NCBI GenBank assembly: GCA_030180135.1
Contig: CM058232.1
Span: forward strand, 62,579,330 to 62,643,329
Reading direction: 5' to 3'
DNA from: Orychophragmus violaceus
Lineage: Eukaryota; Streptophyta; Magnoliopsida; Brassicales; Brassicaceae
DNA length: 64,000 bases
Shown here piece after piece: positions 11,000 to 22,871 of this stretch (position 1 is the stretch's first letter; the number at the start of each line of letters is the position of its first letter). Both the position numbers and the translations under genes were made by a program. Below the pieces are notes generated by a model. That model searched no databases. It was not told the DNA's origin and saw only the letters and a program-made list of their open reading frames with translations.

Positions 11000-12230
11000 T
11001 CAAGTGGAGGGTGCAGCATCCAGAGGCAAAATCTGACCTCTTGGAATCTCGGCCTTAGCCCAATAATGTTTTACCCTCTGCCCATTAACAGCAAACTCAT
11101 TACCTTCCTTGCCTATTAAAATGACAGCTCCATATGGACGCACTTCCTTTATTGTGTAGGGACCGGACCATCTTGATTTCAGCTTCCCTGGAAACAAATG
11201 CAGACGAGAATTGTACAGAAGTACCTGGTCATTAGGCTCAAACCGTCTAGAAACAATCTTTTTATCATGATAAGCCTTAGTCCTTTCCTTGTACAGCTTT
11301 GAGTTCTCATAGGCAAGATGTCTAATCTCATCCAACTCATTGAGCTGTATCAATCTCCTCTCTGCAGCTGGTTTGAGGTCAAAGTTCATCTGTTTTACAG
11401 CCCATGCTGCCTTGTGCTCAAGTTCTACTGGCAGATGGCATGCTTTTCCATACAACAAGTGAAATGGAGTAGTCCCTAATGGCGTTTTAAATGCAGTCAT
11501 GTAGGCCCATAAAGCATCATCAAGCTTAACTGCCCAATCTTTCCTTGTCTTCCCAACTGTCTTCTCCAAGATCTCCTTGATTTGTCTGTTAGAAACCTCT
11601 ACCTGACCACTAGTCTGTGGGTGATAAGGAGTAGCAAATCGGTGATGCACTCCATGCTTCTTCAGGAGCTTCTCAAAAACCTTATTAATAAAGTGAGATC
11701 CTCCATCACTAATTACTATCCGGGGTACTCCAAATCTAGGGAATATGATAGATTTAAACAGCTTAATGACTACTGAAGAGTCATTGGTTGGACTAGCTAT
11801 TGCTTCTACCCACTTAGAAACATAATCCACAGCAACTAATATGAATTTATTCCCATAAGATGAGGGAAAGGGACCCATAAAGTCTATGCCCTAGCAATCA
11901 AAAACCTCAACCTCAAGAATGAAATTCTGAGGCATCTCATGCTTCCTGCTAATTTTCCCTCTTCTCTGGCAGGCATCACAATGAGAAATAAAGGAATGAG
12001 TATCAACGAACATTGTAGGCCACCAGAAACCTGCTTGCAAAACCTTAGACACAGTCTTAAATGTAGCAAAATGTCCTGCATAATCTGATCCGTGACAGTG
12101 GAAAAGGATATCTGGAACCTCTGACTCAGCAACGCATCTCCTATAAAGGCCATCCGAACAATGCTTATAGAGGTAAGGTTCATCCCAATAGTACCTCCTA
12201 AGTTCTCTGAAAAACTCTTCTTTTCATATC
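11000..12230 (-). pseudogene. Athila-1 integrase
   Basis: Ty3/gypsy integrase read on the minus strand. An uninterrupted stretch from 11878 down to 11000 carries the catalytic core: the first Asp in VAVDYVSKWVEA, the second in VISDGGSHF, the Glu in TSGQVEVSNRQIK. A C-terminal part (RFEPNDQVLLYNSRL, FPGKLKSRWSGPYTI) follows. Upstream in the same frame, after the nonsense codon TAG at 11893-11891 (where relatives have Trp before GIDFMGPF), lies the zinc-binding half with HCHGSDYAGH and CDACQRRG. A frameshift near 12220-12235 separates it from the RNase H linker. No chromodomain is seen, consistent with the non-chromovirus Athila branch. Confidence 0.88.
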
Positions 12231-12760
12231 CTTTCAGATTATCTGGTTCAGTCTCTGCAGCTAGATAATTGGCTATGTCTGCATACCATGGTCGATCATT
12301 TGTTGTGACAGCGTAAATCTCGAACTCATGCTTTCCAATCCGCACCAAAAAATTTTCTGGGTCTGTGTCCGCACAGCAACGATCGTCACAATCAGGTGTA
12401 TCGATCGTTACTGCCCCGATAGATGCATCGATCGACGCTGATGTAGCATCGATCGACGCAACGCGATTAATCCGACAGTTCTGCAGATTTTTGTCCAAAT
12501 CTGTCTCACAGATTGTCCCAACCATATTGACGTTTTCTTCAGGCAAGTAGTCATTAATTGGCACGTCCTCCTCTACTAGCATCCTCGAAAGATGATCAGC
12601 AACTCCATTCTCAACCCCTTTCTTGTCTCTCACTTCAATATCAAATTCCTGAAGCAACAAGATCCATCTCAACAGTTTTGGCTTAGCATCCTTTTTCTGC
12701 ATCAGATACTTCAGTGCTGAATGATCAGTGTGTACAATCACCTTGGAAGCCAACAAGATA
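12225..12760 (-). pseudogene. Athila-1 RNase H C-terminus and linker, shifted frame
   Basis: Continuation of Pol in another minus-strand frame after an indel near 12745-12755: SKVIVHTDHSALKYLMQKKD, then WILLLQEFDIEV and VADHLSRM, typical of the RNase H end of gypsy elements. A linker follows in which repeated GATCG palindromes are translated as a serine-isoleucine-aspartate-alanine rich stretch (SIDATSASIDAS, plus 12376-12469). The frame is lost near 12230, just before the integrase zinc-binding domain. Confidence 0.82.
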
Positions 12761-15700
12761 AGAGCGAAATTTCTCAAATGCAAAGACAACTGCAAGCAAC
12801 TCCTTCTCTGTTGTGGCATCGTTTCTTTGTGCATCATCCAGTGTCCTACTGGCATAATAGATAGCATGAAGCTTTCTATCTTTCTTTTGTCCAAGAACAG
12901 CTCCTACAGCATAATCACTTGCATCACACATTACCTCGAAAGGCAAATCCCAATCCGGTGGCTGAACTATGGGAGCACTCACTAATGCCTGCTTAATCTG
13001 TTCAAATGCAGTTTGACAATCTGCAGTGAACTCAAATTTGGTGTCTTTACACAGCAAAGCAGTTTGTGGCCTAGCAATCCTACTAAAATCCTTGATGAAC
13101 CGTCTATAGAAGCCAGCATGTCCAAGAAAGCTTCTAATAGACTTAACAGAATCAGGTGCCTGTAGGTTCGTCATTACCTCGATTTTGGCGCGGTCCACCT
13201 CTATTCCTGCTTCGGACACTTTATGTCCAAGCACAATGCCATCTCTGACCATGAAATGACACTTCTCCCAGTTAAGAACTAAATGCTTCTCTTCACATCT
13301 TTTCAGAACCTTACACAGATTATCTAAGCATTCATTATAGGATGATCCATATACTGAGAAATCATCCATGAATACTTCCATAAAATCCTCAATCATATCT
13401 GTGAATATGGACATCATGCATCTCTGGAAAGTGGCTGGTGCATTGCAGAGTCCAAAAGGCATCCTACGGTAGGCAAAAGTCCCATATGGACAAGTAAAAG
13501 TGGTCTTTCCCTGATCTTCCGGATGGATGGGAATCTGAAAGAAACCTGAGTATCCATCTAAGAAGCAGTAGTAAGGATGATTTGCTAACCTTTCGAGCAT
13601 CTGATCAATAAAAGGCAAAGGAAAATGATCCTTCCTAGTAGCAGCATTAAGCTTCCTGTAGTCTATACACATCCTGTGTCCTGTCACAGTCCTAGTAGGT
13701 ATCAGCTCGTTCTTCTCATTCTTCACAACTGTAACACCGCCTTTCTTTGGCACTACATGGACTGGACTCACCCAATCACTGTCAGAGATAGGGTATATAA
13801 TTCCAGCGTCAAGGAGTTTCATAATCTCCTTTTTGACTACCTCCTGCAGATTAGGATTAAGTCTCCTCTGATGTTCGATTGATGTCTTGGACTTATCCTC
13901 AAGATGTATCCGGTGCATGCACAGCTCCGGTGAGATACCTGAAATATCATTAAGGGAATAGCCAAGAGCTTTGCGATGCTTGCGCAGCTTGCTTAGCAGT
14001 AAAGTGAGCTCTGCGTTGTTCAAACTAGCGTTGACAATCACTGGATAAGTTGAATTCGGTCCAAGAAATGCGTACCTTAGCCCGGATGGAAGTTGTTTCA
14101 GATCTATTTTCGGAGCTTTTTCCTCTGCCCAGTCTCTGTCGACTTGCAACGATCGTTGCTTAGTTGGTATCGATCGTTGCAGTTCCGCGTCAGACACTTC
14201 TACTTGCATTGCAACCTCGACAGAATCCATCAATCTTGTATAGCACATCGCAGGCTCGTCCTGTAGGTATTCCAACTCCAAAATAGAACTCAGTAAAGCC
14301 CTTTCTAGGGGGTCCTCAGCGTGTGATTGATGGAAGTACTCTGCAGCCAAATCACCCAATGTGTCCACATAAAAGGTCTGCCCGTCGATGGTCGGTCTCT
14401 TCACCAGTTTGTTCATGTCAAAACTCATCTTCAGATCACCCACATTCAGAATTATCTTACCTCCTTGACAGTCAATCATCGCACCAGCTGTTGCTAAGAA
14501 AGACCTACCTAGAATTAATGGGTCTTTTGGCTCCTGTCCATATTGTAGAACCATAAAATCAGTTGGGATTACGCACTTGCCAACTGTTATAGGCACATCC
14601 TCTATCACTCCTTCTGGAATCCTGACTGATCTGTCTGCCAGAACCAGTGATATCCTAGTTGGTATAAAATCTGTCATCCCCAGTCTTTTAGCAACAGAAA
14701 GGGGCATTAGATTTACACTGGAGCCAAGATCACATAGGGATCTTTCGAACCTCTCCTTATAGATAGCACAATCCAACACGAAGCTGCCCGGATCTTTCAA
14801 TTTCTCTGGAATTCTTCCTTGAACCACTGCACTACATACTTCATTGAGCATCATTATACTTTCTTCATCAGACCATTTACCAGAAATTGCATCCTTGAGG
14901 CATCTCTTCATCATGGGGGAAGTTTCAATGGAATCCAACAAAGGTACTTCAACCTTTACCTTTTTTATGAACTCCTTCCATTTTGCATATTTCCTATCAT
15001 TCTTAGCTTTTCTGTGGTTCTTGGGATAAGGTATCTTAGGCTTGTATACTCTTTCAGCCGACTGTTTTGGGTTTTCAGCGCTCGAACTTTCTGCAGTCAC
15101 CTTGTGTCGATCGTTGCCTTTATTGCACCGATCGATGCTAGGCGACTTTATTACGACCTCCGGTTCCTTGATTTCGCTTGGCAACGATCGCTGCTGAGAT
15201 GCATCGATCGATACTCGGCGAATATCGCGTATCTCATCCTCCAATTCTTCAATTTCCACGAGTTCCTCAACGCTTAACTGCTTTTTCTCGCCAGATGACA
15301 GCTCCTTACCACTTCTCAATGTCACGGCATTGCATTGGTACTTAGGATTGGCATCAGTCCTTCCCGGGAGATATCCCTCTTCCCTTTGAGCATGTCCAGC
15401 AGTTTTTGCAACCTTAGCATCAAGCTCTTTCATGTGCATGTTCAAACTTTCAAACTTCCCATTCAGCTCCATGTAGATTGTATCCATCTTCGCGTCAGCA
15501 TCTGCTGCGTACTTAGTTTGATTCTCCATCAGCTGTCTTAGCATCATCTCTACTTTACTATCAGACTCATTGGCTTTCTTAAAACCACTTTGCTGAACTC
15601 CATTTGAGAATCTGTTTCCCTGTTGATTTCTAAATCTATTGCCTTGGAAACTAGAACTTCCCATGTAATTCACTTCTTCTTCCTGAGTGTCCTCCTCAGT

Positions 15701-16774
15701 CTGAATCACTTCTATATCTTGGGCAGAGTGGACAGCTTTCTTACTTGTCAGGAGATTGTAGACTGTGTCTAGCCTAGATCTAATCTCAGTCATGTTAGAA
15801 TCCTCTATACTTCCACCGGATTTCTTCCTCTTTTCATCCATAGACTTGCAACTGTAGCTGTTAATAAGGTTCCCAATCAACTGCACAGCTTGTGTAGGAG
15901 TCCTGGTGTTGAAATTAGCATTACTGGAATTGTCCAGCGCAGTCTGATAAGGAAGATTTATGCCTCTGAAGAAGATACCAATCAGCTGTACTTCCGTGAA
16001 TCCATGGTGTGGACAGTCACGCTGATACTGCTTAAATCTCATCCAGGCAGTCTTCAAGGGCTCCACAGCTCCTTGGGAAAAGGTGAGTATGTCCTGTCTG
16101 GACTGATCCGAGCGCGCATCATCATAAAAGTGACGCAGGAACTCACTCTTTAAGGCTGTCCAAGTAGTATACTGACCAGGTGCCAGTTGTCTCAGCCATG
16201 CACTAGCGTCTCCAGCAAGACTGTGCGGAAATAGCTTAAGGAACAGATAGTCCGGGCATACTCCTTCATACTTCATGCCAGTGACTATGTCTTCAAACTT
16301 GTCAATGTGATCCATAGGCTGCTCTGCTTGAAGACCATGAAAAGCAATCTGTCTCATCAGCTGGTAGTAGATGGTTTTTACCTCAAAATCATTCCTCTCG
16401 AAAGTAGGAAGCACTATAGCTGCTCGGTTTGCATGAAACTCACCAGGTCTGTTGTAATCAGCTAGTGTCCTCTCATGAACCACCATCTCTCTACCTTGGG
16501 CCTGTCCTTGACCCTGGTTTCGGTTCAGCTCATGTTGCTCAGGAGGATCAGGGATGACATTCCCTTCAGCATCAAGCCGATGCCCAGCAGCATTGTACGA
16601 GTTGTCATCTTGGTCCCTTAGGGTACCTTCAGCATCTGGTATCAAGATCAAACGTTCTCGTACCATTCTCTCTCTCTTTTCTCTTCTGTTAGTCCTTTCT
16701 AGACGTCCAAGTTCCTCTAGATCGAGATTAACCAAGCTCGAGTTCGGATTACTTCGAGTTTTCTGCGTTGGCAT
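12725..16774 (-). pseudogene. Athila-1 gag-protease-reverse transcriptase-RNase H
   Basis: One open minus-strand frame of about 1350 codons. I start it at the ATG at 16774-16772 (MPTQKTRSN), which Athila-2 nearly matches (MQTQKTRSN); eight further upstream codons are also open. Gag shows the capsid pattern LFPHSLAGDASAWLRQL and FKQYQRDCPHHGFTE. The protease active site is CDLGSSVNLMP (Asp codon 14731-14729). Reverse transcriptase shows CIDYRKLNAATRKD, MPFGLCNAPATFQRCM and FMDDFSVYG (MDD at 13369-13361). RNase H begins VMCDASDYAVGAVLG and ATTEKELLAVV, then the frame closes early by a one-base-type shift. GATCG palindrome units are embedded in frame near 14146-14189 and 15104-15220. Confidence 0.92.
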
Positions 16775-17053
16775 AAACTGTCTGTAATCGTCCAGCAACG
16801 ATCGATGCTATCAGTGCAACGATCGATTCAATCTCAATATCGCCTAGTGACGATCGACGCAAGGTATGCAACGATCGACGCAAGGCGAAATTCGTACTTG
16901 CGACAGACAGAGAGAAATCAGAGAAAAAGTTAGCAAAATCAAAATAAACAAAAAACGAAAAAGAACAAAAACAAAAAGAAAAATTTCTAGTAGAAACCCT
17001 AAGTTCGGTCCTATCGAAGACTCAAAGAGTCCCCGGCAACGGCGCCAAAAACT
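16775..17053 (-). other. Athila-1 leader with tRNA-Asp primer binding site
   Basis: The plus strand 17030-17047 reads TCCCCGGCAACGGCGCCA, the 3' end of plant tRNA-Asp (GTC). On the coding strand this is therefore an 18-base primer site, separated by a few bases from the 5' LTR end at 17054. The rest of the leader is A-rich, with three to four GATCG palindrome units at 16793-16885. No gene is seen. Confidence 0.9.
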
Positions 17054-18275
17054 TGATAGGTTCTAAGTTTTCCCTATACTAAACTGCAAGTGAACAGCAA
17101 TGTCAAAGTAGTATATAGGGTTATCGAATCCACAGGGACACTTGGTCTCAAGAGAATCAAACTATAGGAATAAATACTAGAAATAAGCAAATAGTGAATG
17201 GAATAAATTGCGGTGCGAGAAAGTAAATCAGTAGCAGAGATTAACGGTTGTGAAGCAAGTAATTAAAAGCGTCAAGCCTAGGGTATTCTCAGGAAATCAG
17301 ACAAGCAGACAGTTCATTCAGCAAGGATCTAATTAAGAACGGTTCTAGAACTCAAAACACAGATATAGAATTAACCAAATTCCTTTGCGATAATTCTCTA
17401 AGTCTAAGTGCAGCAAACCAAACTTTCGTTTGCGAGAACTAACAGATTAAACTAGCAATAAGTCCAAGTTTGATATGTTCACAATTATCCTAAACCAAAC
17501 TTCCGTTTTCGCAAAGTTTAATTGCCCAATTTAATTAGTTCAGATTCCTAAACCCCACTTCCGTGACGTATTTAGCAACCTAAGATCTAGATTCTAATTG
17601 ATCAGGTTAGAACTAGCTTTAATCACAATTAAATTGAAGAACAGATATAGTTATGAATCCTTAACTGAATTTGAACAAGTCTAGCAAGTCATGAAATCCT
17701 ATGTGAGAAACCCTAAACCTAACTAGGAATCTACTCAGACATAGATAATGAAAACATAATCATTGAATGAATAAATTGCATAAAAGAATAAGAGTAAAAG
17801 GGGTTCGAAATCTTCTCCAAATACAGATGATGTAACAGGTTCAGATCAGCCCCAAAAAGCTCTAAAATCCTCTGCTCTTAATTATAAATTGCGTAATGTA
17901 AAAAGTATAAAGCGTATCTAATAAAAACACTAAAAACTCTAATATATAGGCATAATCTCGCCCAGGGGCTTCTTTGTAAATATCAGGAACTTCTGGATCA
18001 AAGTGCAATAACTTGATTCTTCTAAACCGCCGAGTTTTTGGCCCATCTCGCTGGTGCATCGATCGATGCTAGAGTGCAACGATCGACACCTTCCTCTGTT
18101 TCGGACAGTGAACTCTATCTCTCGGCCAAACACTCCAAAAATCTCCAAAATGCTCCATTATCTCCAATTCAGCTCCAAACCTGATTATACCTGTAAAAGA
18201 CTCTAAAAGAACACAAAAGACACTAAAAACACACTTATATCATGGTCTAAAACTAGTAAAAACCATGATATATCA
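17054..18275 (-). repeat. Athila-1 5' LTR (1222 bp)
   Basis: Second copy of the LTR at 8497-9717 with scattered substitutions (for example GTTTTCGC for GTTTGCGC) and a small replaced patch near 17880-17900. It ends TATATCA at 18275, followed by the ACTGC target copy. GATCG units lie at 18055-18089. Confidence 0.93.
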
Positions 18276-18280
18276 ACTGC
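18276..18280. other. Athila-1 target-site duplication, right copy (ACTGC)
   Basis: Matches 8492-8496. The Gypsy-F minisatellite resumes directly after it. Confidence 0.93.
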
Positions 18281-19726
18281 GACCGTTCGTCAGTACGTCC
18301 GAAGTCTGTCTGTACGACCGGAAGGTCGACAGTACGACCGCGACCGTTCGTCAGTACGTCCGTAAGTCTGTCTGTACGACCGTAGGGTCGACAGTACGTC
18401 CATGACCGTTCGTCGGTATGTCCGTAAGGTCGTCTGTACGACCGTAAGGTCGACAGTACATCCGCAACTGTTCGTCCGTACGACCGTAAGGTCGTCAGTG
18501 CGACTGTGACCGTTCGCTGTACCATCGTGACCGTTCACAGACGAACAGGACCGACCGCGAGACGTAAGTAAATGACCGTGGGTCGTAAGTAAACGACCGC
18601 AGGTCATGTGTAAATGACCGCGGTTCGTACGCGACCGTCCGTGGAACAGACAAGACTGTTCACGAACGGACGCGACTATTCGTGGGTCGTACGTCAACGA
18701 CCGCGGGTCGAACGTCAGTGACCGCGGGTCGTACGTGACTGTCCGTGGGACACACGCAACTGTCCACGAACAGACGTGACAGTCCGAGGTCATGGAAATT
18801 GACGGGTATGCCGGACTTGACGGATTCATGTCCAATAATCCGTTCGGATTGATCGGAAGGATCAACCACTGTCATGTTTGGGATAGCGGGACGACATGAG
18901 TTGGACCGCGGATAGGATCATGAAATCTCGTGGTAGAAACGCGTGCGGACCGGTCGAACAGTCAAAGGAACTGGTTCGACGGCCGACGTACAAACCAGGG
19001 ATCAGACCATCCACGGAAGTGATCGGTAGAATCAATCCAACCATGAACTGATCGTTATGCCCGGCGATATTAAGGGAGACCGGTTCAAGAGCCGATCATA
19101 CCTAAGGACTTGGATCAGTCTGAAAGTCAATGATCTGGAAGTAAATGCGGTTCAAGGAAGAGGACAAATGTTAAGGGAAGACAAGGAGAAGGAACGACCA
19201 CGAGCAAAGGAACTAGAAAACCTCTCTTATACTTAGTCATGTGGGGATGGTTGGATGAATGACTAAGTACAAAGGGGGTGTGTTCTAAAGGTTTCTGAAC
19301 GGATGAGCTAAGATGAACGCGGAGCTAGCTTCACACCGGCTTCACCAAGGGCTAAGGTACACGTTCAAATACTTATCTATTGTTCTAAGGACTAAATAGA
19401 ATGGAAATAGTTGAACTGAACATTCTAAGTAAAAGACTTAGGTTGTTAGAAATGATTAATTATGAACCATACCTCGAAAGGGTTTTAAAGATACCAAATA
19501 AGGTCGTATGAGGTTCACAGATGGATTGTTCTTTAGAAGAACGATAAAATGGTTAAGTAGTATTTCCGCTGCGTATTGATTAAGTATGAAGGATCTAAGG
19601 CTAGGAGTCCATAAGAGATCCGAGGAATACTTAATCCTAAAGAAAATTTTTAAATAGGATGTATTTCTGGAATGGGTATAATGAGAGGTATCCGTCTAGG
19701 CCCTATGGCCGGGATGGGTCTTTTCA
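18281..19726 (+). repeat. Gypsy-F LTR 1, right piece
   Basis: Continues 8370-8496. The minisatellite runs to about 18770, followed by a unique LTR 3' part ending GGGATGGGTCTTTTCA at 19726, exactly where the other Gypsy-F LTRs end. It is followed by AGT and the tRNA-iMet primer site. Sequence from 18780 onward is nearly the same as 32220-33175 and 35930-36876. Confidence 0.9.
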
Positions 19727-20858
19727 AGTTGGTATCAGAGCGGAGTTGTTTCTAGGACGATGCTCTCGTAATTTGTGACTTGCAGAGACAAGTGCACCAA
19801 GGACGAACTTAGTCTTGGGCAGACTTTGAGAACAAGTCCAATGGGAATACTTTTCAACTGAGTATGGGATCAGTTGGAAGGTCGTATGTCCCAGCCGAGT
19901 ATGGGATCGGTTGGGAGATTAGTTCCCGGATTTGGATCAAGGTCGCAAGACGGTGTGGGGGTGAACCGGAAGTCTTAATCACGGGAAAGTGGTTGGCCGA
20001 ACCGGGAGGGACCTGGGGGTGAACCGGAGGGCGCAATCACGGGAAGTGGTTGGCCTAACCGGGAGGGACCTGGAGGAGAACCGCGTTGGCTCAAAAGACA
20101 AAGTGTCCTACCGACCCAGGAAGGACCGAAAGGGGAAATGGGATCAGTTGGAGCTGATAACCAATCCTCTAGAATCCGCACCAAAAGTACCACTTGCAGA
20201 AACAATGGAAGCGCACTTTGGAAGTGTAGAAAGCAAGTAGAGTACGTGCGAAGTGCAACGGCAGGGACAAAGGAGCCTAAGCTGTTTGCAAGATAAGGGG
20301 AAGGAAAGTGACAATGAAAAACCACTGATTTGCTTCCATTGTAAAAAGCAGTAATCAGAAGTAAAACGTGGGAGTGAAAGTCGAACGGTAAAGGCTAAGC
20401 GCTAACCGAAGACGCCACGGGTTTACGAACTGGTTAGGGACATTGGCGGGGCCGAGTCCTATAGTGCAATTATTGGTCAGTCACTGAACCCCACTTCTTC
20501 GAATGTATTCTGGGAATTACATTTGGGGAAAAGGGTTAGGTTGCTTGCATTTGGAATGCGTAAGGACCTTAACCGAGGTCGAGTCCTGGAGGGAACAAAG
20601 GCCTGAGGTCGAGTCCTACAAGGAACAAAAGACCTGATTATGATCTAGTAAGAGATTTACTAAGATCGGGAAACGAAGATCAAGTCCGTAAGGATTGTGA
20701 TCAGGATTAGACTAAGTCTAAGACAAGACAAAAAATCTGGAAATGATTAAGTCTTGACGGACCAAGGTCAATGGGAACTGGAAAGGTTCTTAAAGTTTGA
20801 ACGGGATAAAACCCTTGAGTCGGATTCGGGGACGAATCCCTTTCAAGGGGAGTAGACT
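19727..20858 (+). mobile_element. Gypsy-F internal region 1 (deletion derivative)
   Basis: Only 1.13 kb between two LTRs, beginning with the primer site TGGTATCAGAGC (19730-19741) and ending with a polypurine tract, CAAGGGGAGTAGACT, at 20858. A tandem repeat of about 58 bp occurs near 19965-20140. CFHCKK near 20328-20350 looks like a broken Gag zinc knuckle. GTNPFQGG-type codons just before the polypurine tract resemble the 3' end of gypsy pol. No protease, reverse transcriptase or integrase remains, so the element depended on proteins supplied in trans. Confidence 0.85.
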
Positions 20859-21232
20859 TGTAGTATCCCTAAACCTGGATACTAACCCCACCCTAAACGT
20901 TTGGGCAGTCTATGGAACCATAAGATTGAGTTTAAGCTCAATGAGAGTGTTCCATAGGCAAGAGAATGTCAAGCTCAGCTAGAAAGGAGCTTTATCTAAA
21001 GAGATGCAGCTGGAAGGGAAATGTTCAGCTCAAACGAGCTGAACAGTCCAGCTGGTCAGCTAAGTCAGCTGGCAACCAGCTCATCCCAGCTAGCTTGAGT
21101 GTTCAAGTGTTGGGTCAGCTAGTGACACTAGCTGACCAAGGGGTGCAATAGCGAATGGACACCAATGAAGGATTGTGTCCAATTGGCCAACCATTGCAAC
21201 CTTCCCCAAGGGGCAGATTTGGGCGAGTTTGA

Positions 21233-21247
21233 GGGCTATAAATAGAC
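21233..21247 (+). promoter_or_regulatory. Gypsy-F LTR TATA box (LTR 2)
   Basis: GGCTATAAATAGACCCC is unchanged in LTR 2 and LTR 3 (about 23264) and has a one-base variant context in LTR 4 (about 34689). It lies about 0.38 kb into the LTR, upstream of all minisatellites, which would therefore be transcribed. Confidence 0.6.
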
Positions 21248-21714
21248 CCCAACAAGGCAATTTTCGCACACAATCTGGACACCAGAAAACCCAGATTATT
21301 CCTAAGGTAAAAGGCCATAAACCGAGAGGAAAAGAGAGAATTCAAGGCCGAAATACCAAGGGTATTGGCCGGCGGTTTAAGAGGACTTTTGGGAATCTTT
21401 CTAAGGCAATTTAAGGCTGGAAATAAGGAGGGAAAACCCAGAAAAAGGTGGAAGGAAATCGCTTGAAGTTTGAAGATGAAAATCGGTACTGTCCGTGGAA
21501 CAGTCCGCGGATGATCGTGGGTCGCGTACGGACGACCGTGGGTCACGTACGGACGACCGTGGGTCACGTACGGACGACCGCGGATCGTTCGCGGACGACC
21601 GCAGTACGCACACGAACAACCTCGGACGACCACAACAAGCACACGGACCACCGCGGACGACCGTAAGGAACGTCAAGACGTCCGTGAGGGTAGCCAGGAC
21701 GACCGTACGTTCGT

Positions 21715-22215
21715 CAGTACGCCCGTAGCCATTCGTCGGTACGACCGTAACCGTACGTCCGTAACCGTTCGTTGGTACGTTCGTAGCAGTTCGTTGGTAT
21801 GTCCGTAGCCGTTCGTCGGTACGTCCGTAAGGTCGCCTGTACGACCGTAAGGTCGACCGGACATCCGTAACCGTTCGTCGGTACGTCCGTAAGTCTGTTT
21901 GTACGACCGTAAGGTCGACAGTACAACCGCGACCATTAGTCAGTACGTCCGTACGGTCGACAGCACGACCGCGACCGTTCGTCAGTACGTCCGTAAGTCT
22001 GTATGTACGACCGTAAGGTGGATAGTACGACCGCGACCGTTCGCCAGTACGTCCGTAAGGCTGTCTGTACGACCGTAGGGTCGACAGTACGTCTGTGACC
22101 GTTCGTCGGTATGTCCGTAAGGTCGTCTGTACAACCGTAAGGTCGACAGTACGTCCGCAATTGTTCATCCGTACGACCGTAAGGTCGTCAGTGCGACCGT
22201 GACCGTTCGCGGTAC
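21715..22215 (+). repeat. Gypsy-F 62-bp CG-rich minisatellite (LTR 2 copy)
   Basis: Imperfect units of about 62 bp built from GACCGTTCGTCAGTACGTCC, a GTAAGTCTGTCTGTACGACC part and GTAAGGTCGACAGTACGACC. Shorter 36-bp units lack the middle part. The word CGACCGTAAGGTCG is a small hairpin (CGACC/GGTCG). Sister arrays lie at 8370-8496 with 18281-18530, 31480-31970 and 35170-35690. Confidence 0.85.
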
Positions 22216-22487
22216 GGTGGTGACCGTTCACGGACAAACAGGACCGACTGCGGGACGTAAGTAAACGACCGTGGGTCGTAAGTAAACGACCGCAGGTCAT
22301 GCGTACACGACCGCGGGTCGTACGTGACCGTCCTTCGAACAGACACGACTGTTCACGAACGGACGTGACTGTCCGTGGGTCAAACATCAACGACCGCGGG
22401 TCTAACGTCAGTGACCGCGGGTCGTACGTGACTGTCCGTGGGACACATGCCGGACTTGATGGATTCAAGTCCAATAGATAAGTGTTG

Positions 22488-22871
22488 TTGGTCAGTCACT
22501 GAAACCCACTTCTTCGAATGTATACTGGGAATTACGTTTGGGGAAAAGGGTTAGGTTGCTTGCATTTGGAATGCGTAAGGACCTTAACCGAGGTCGAGTC
22601 CTGGAGGGAACAAAGGCCTGAGGTCGAGTCCTACAAGGAACAAAAGACCTGATTATGATCTAGTAAGATATTTACTAAGATCGGGAAACGAAGATCAAGT
22701 CCGTAAGGATTGTGATCAGGATTTGACTAAGTCTAAGACAAGACAAAAATCTGGAAATGATTAAGTCTTGACGGACCAAGGTCAATGGGAACTGGAAAGG
22801 TTCTTAAAGTTCGAACGGGATAAAACCCTTGAGTCGGATTCGGGGACGAATCCCTTTCAAGGGGGTAGACT
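22488..22871 (+). mobile_element. Gypsy-F internal region 2 (remnant)
   Basis: Matches the last 0.4 kb of internal regions 1 and 3, from TTGGTCAGTCACTG to the polypurine tract CAAGGGGGTAGACT. The primer site and first 0.75 kb are gone, removed by the same deletion that cut the end of LTR 2. Bases 22476-22487 match neither side and look like end-joining filler. Confidence 0.85.

Larger units (their letters stand above)
8497..18275 (-). mobile_element. Athila-1: full-length Athila-type Ty3/gypsy element
   Basis: Two LTRs of about 1.22 kb (8497-9717 and 17054-18275) begin TGATAGG and end ATATCA on the plus strand. They flank an internal region read on the minus strand: gag, protease, reverse transcriptase, RNase H, integrase. 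The target duplication ACTGC is present at 8492-8496 and 18276-18280. The primer site matches tRNA-Asp, as known for Athila. By eye the LTRs differ by roughly fifteen to twenty changes including small indels, so it is older than Copia-4. Pol carries shifts and a stop, so the copy is intact in structure but not in coding. Confidence 0.96.
20859..22475 (+). repeat. Gypsy-F LTR 2 (3'-truncated)
   Basis: Begins TGTAGTATCC directly after the polypurine tract. Ordered contents: the stem-loop AGTATCC/GGATACT, an AGCT-rich segment with GGTCAGCTAGT pairing ACTAGCTGACC (21114-21138), TATA-like GGCTATAAATAGACC near 21233, a 21-bp minisatellite (about 21510-21600) and a 62-bp minisatellite (about 21715-22215). 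It stops at about 22475, where a 12-base filler joins it to internal sequence. About 0.9 kb of LTR end is missing. Confidence 0.88.

Noticed and set aside
17030..17047. A tRNA-Asp gene fragment
   Set aside because: Only the 3' 18 bases are present, at the correct distance from the LTR. It is the reverse-transcription primer site.
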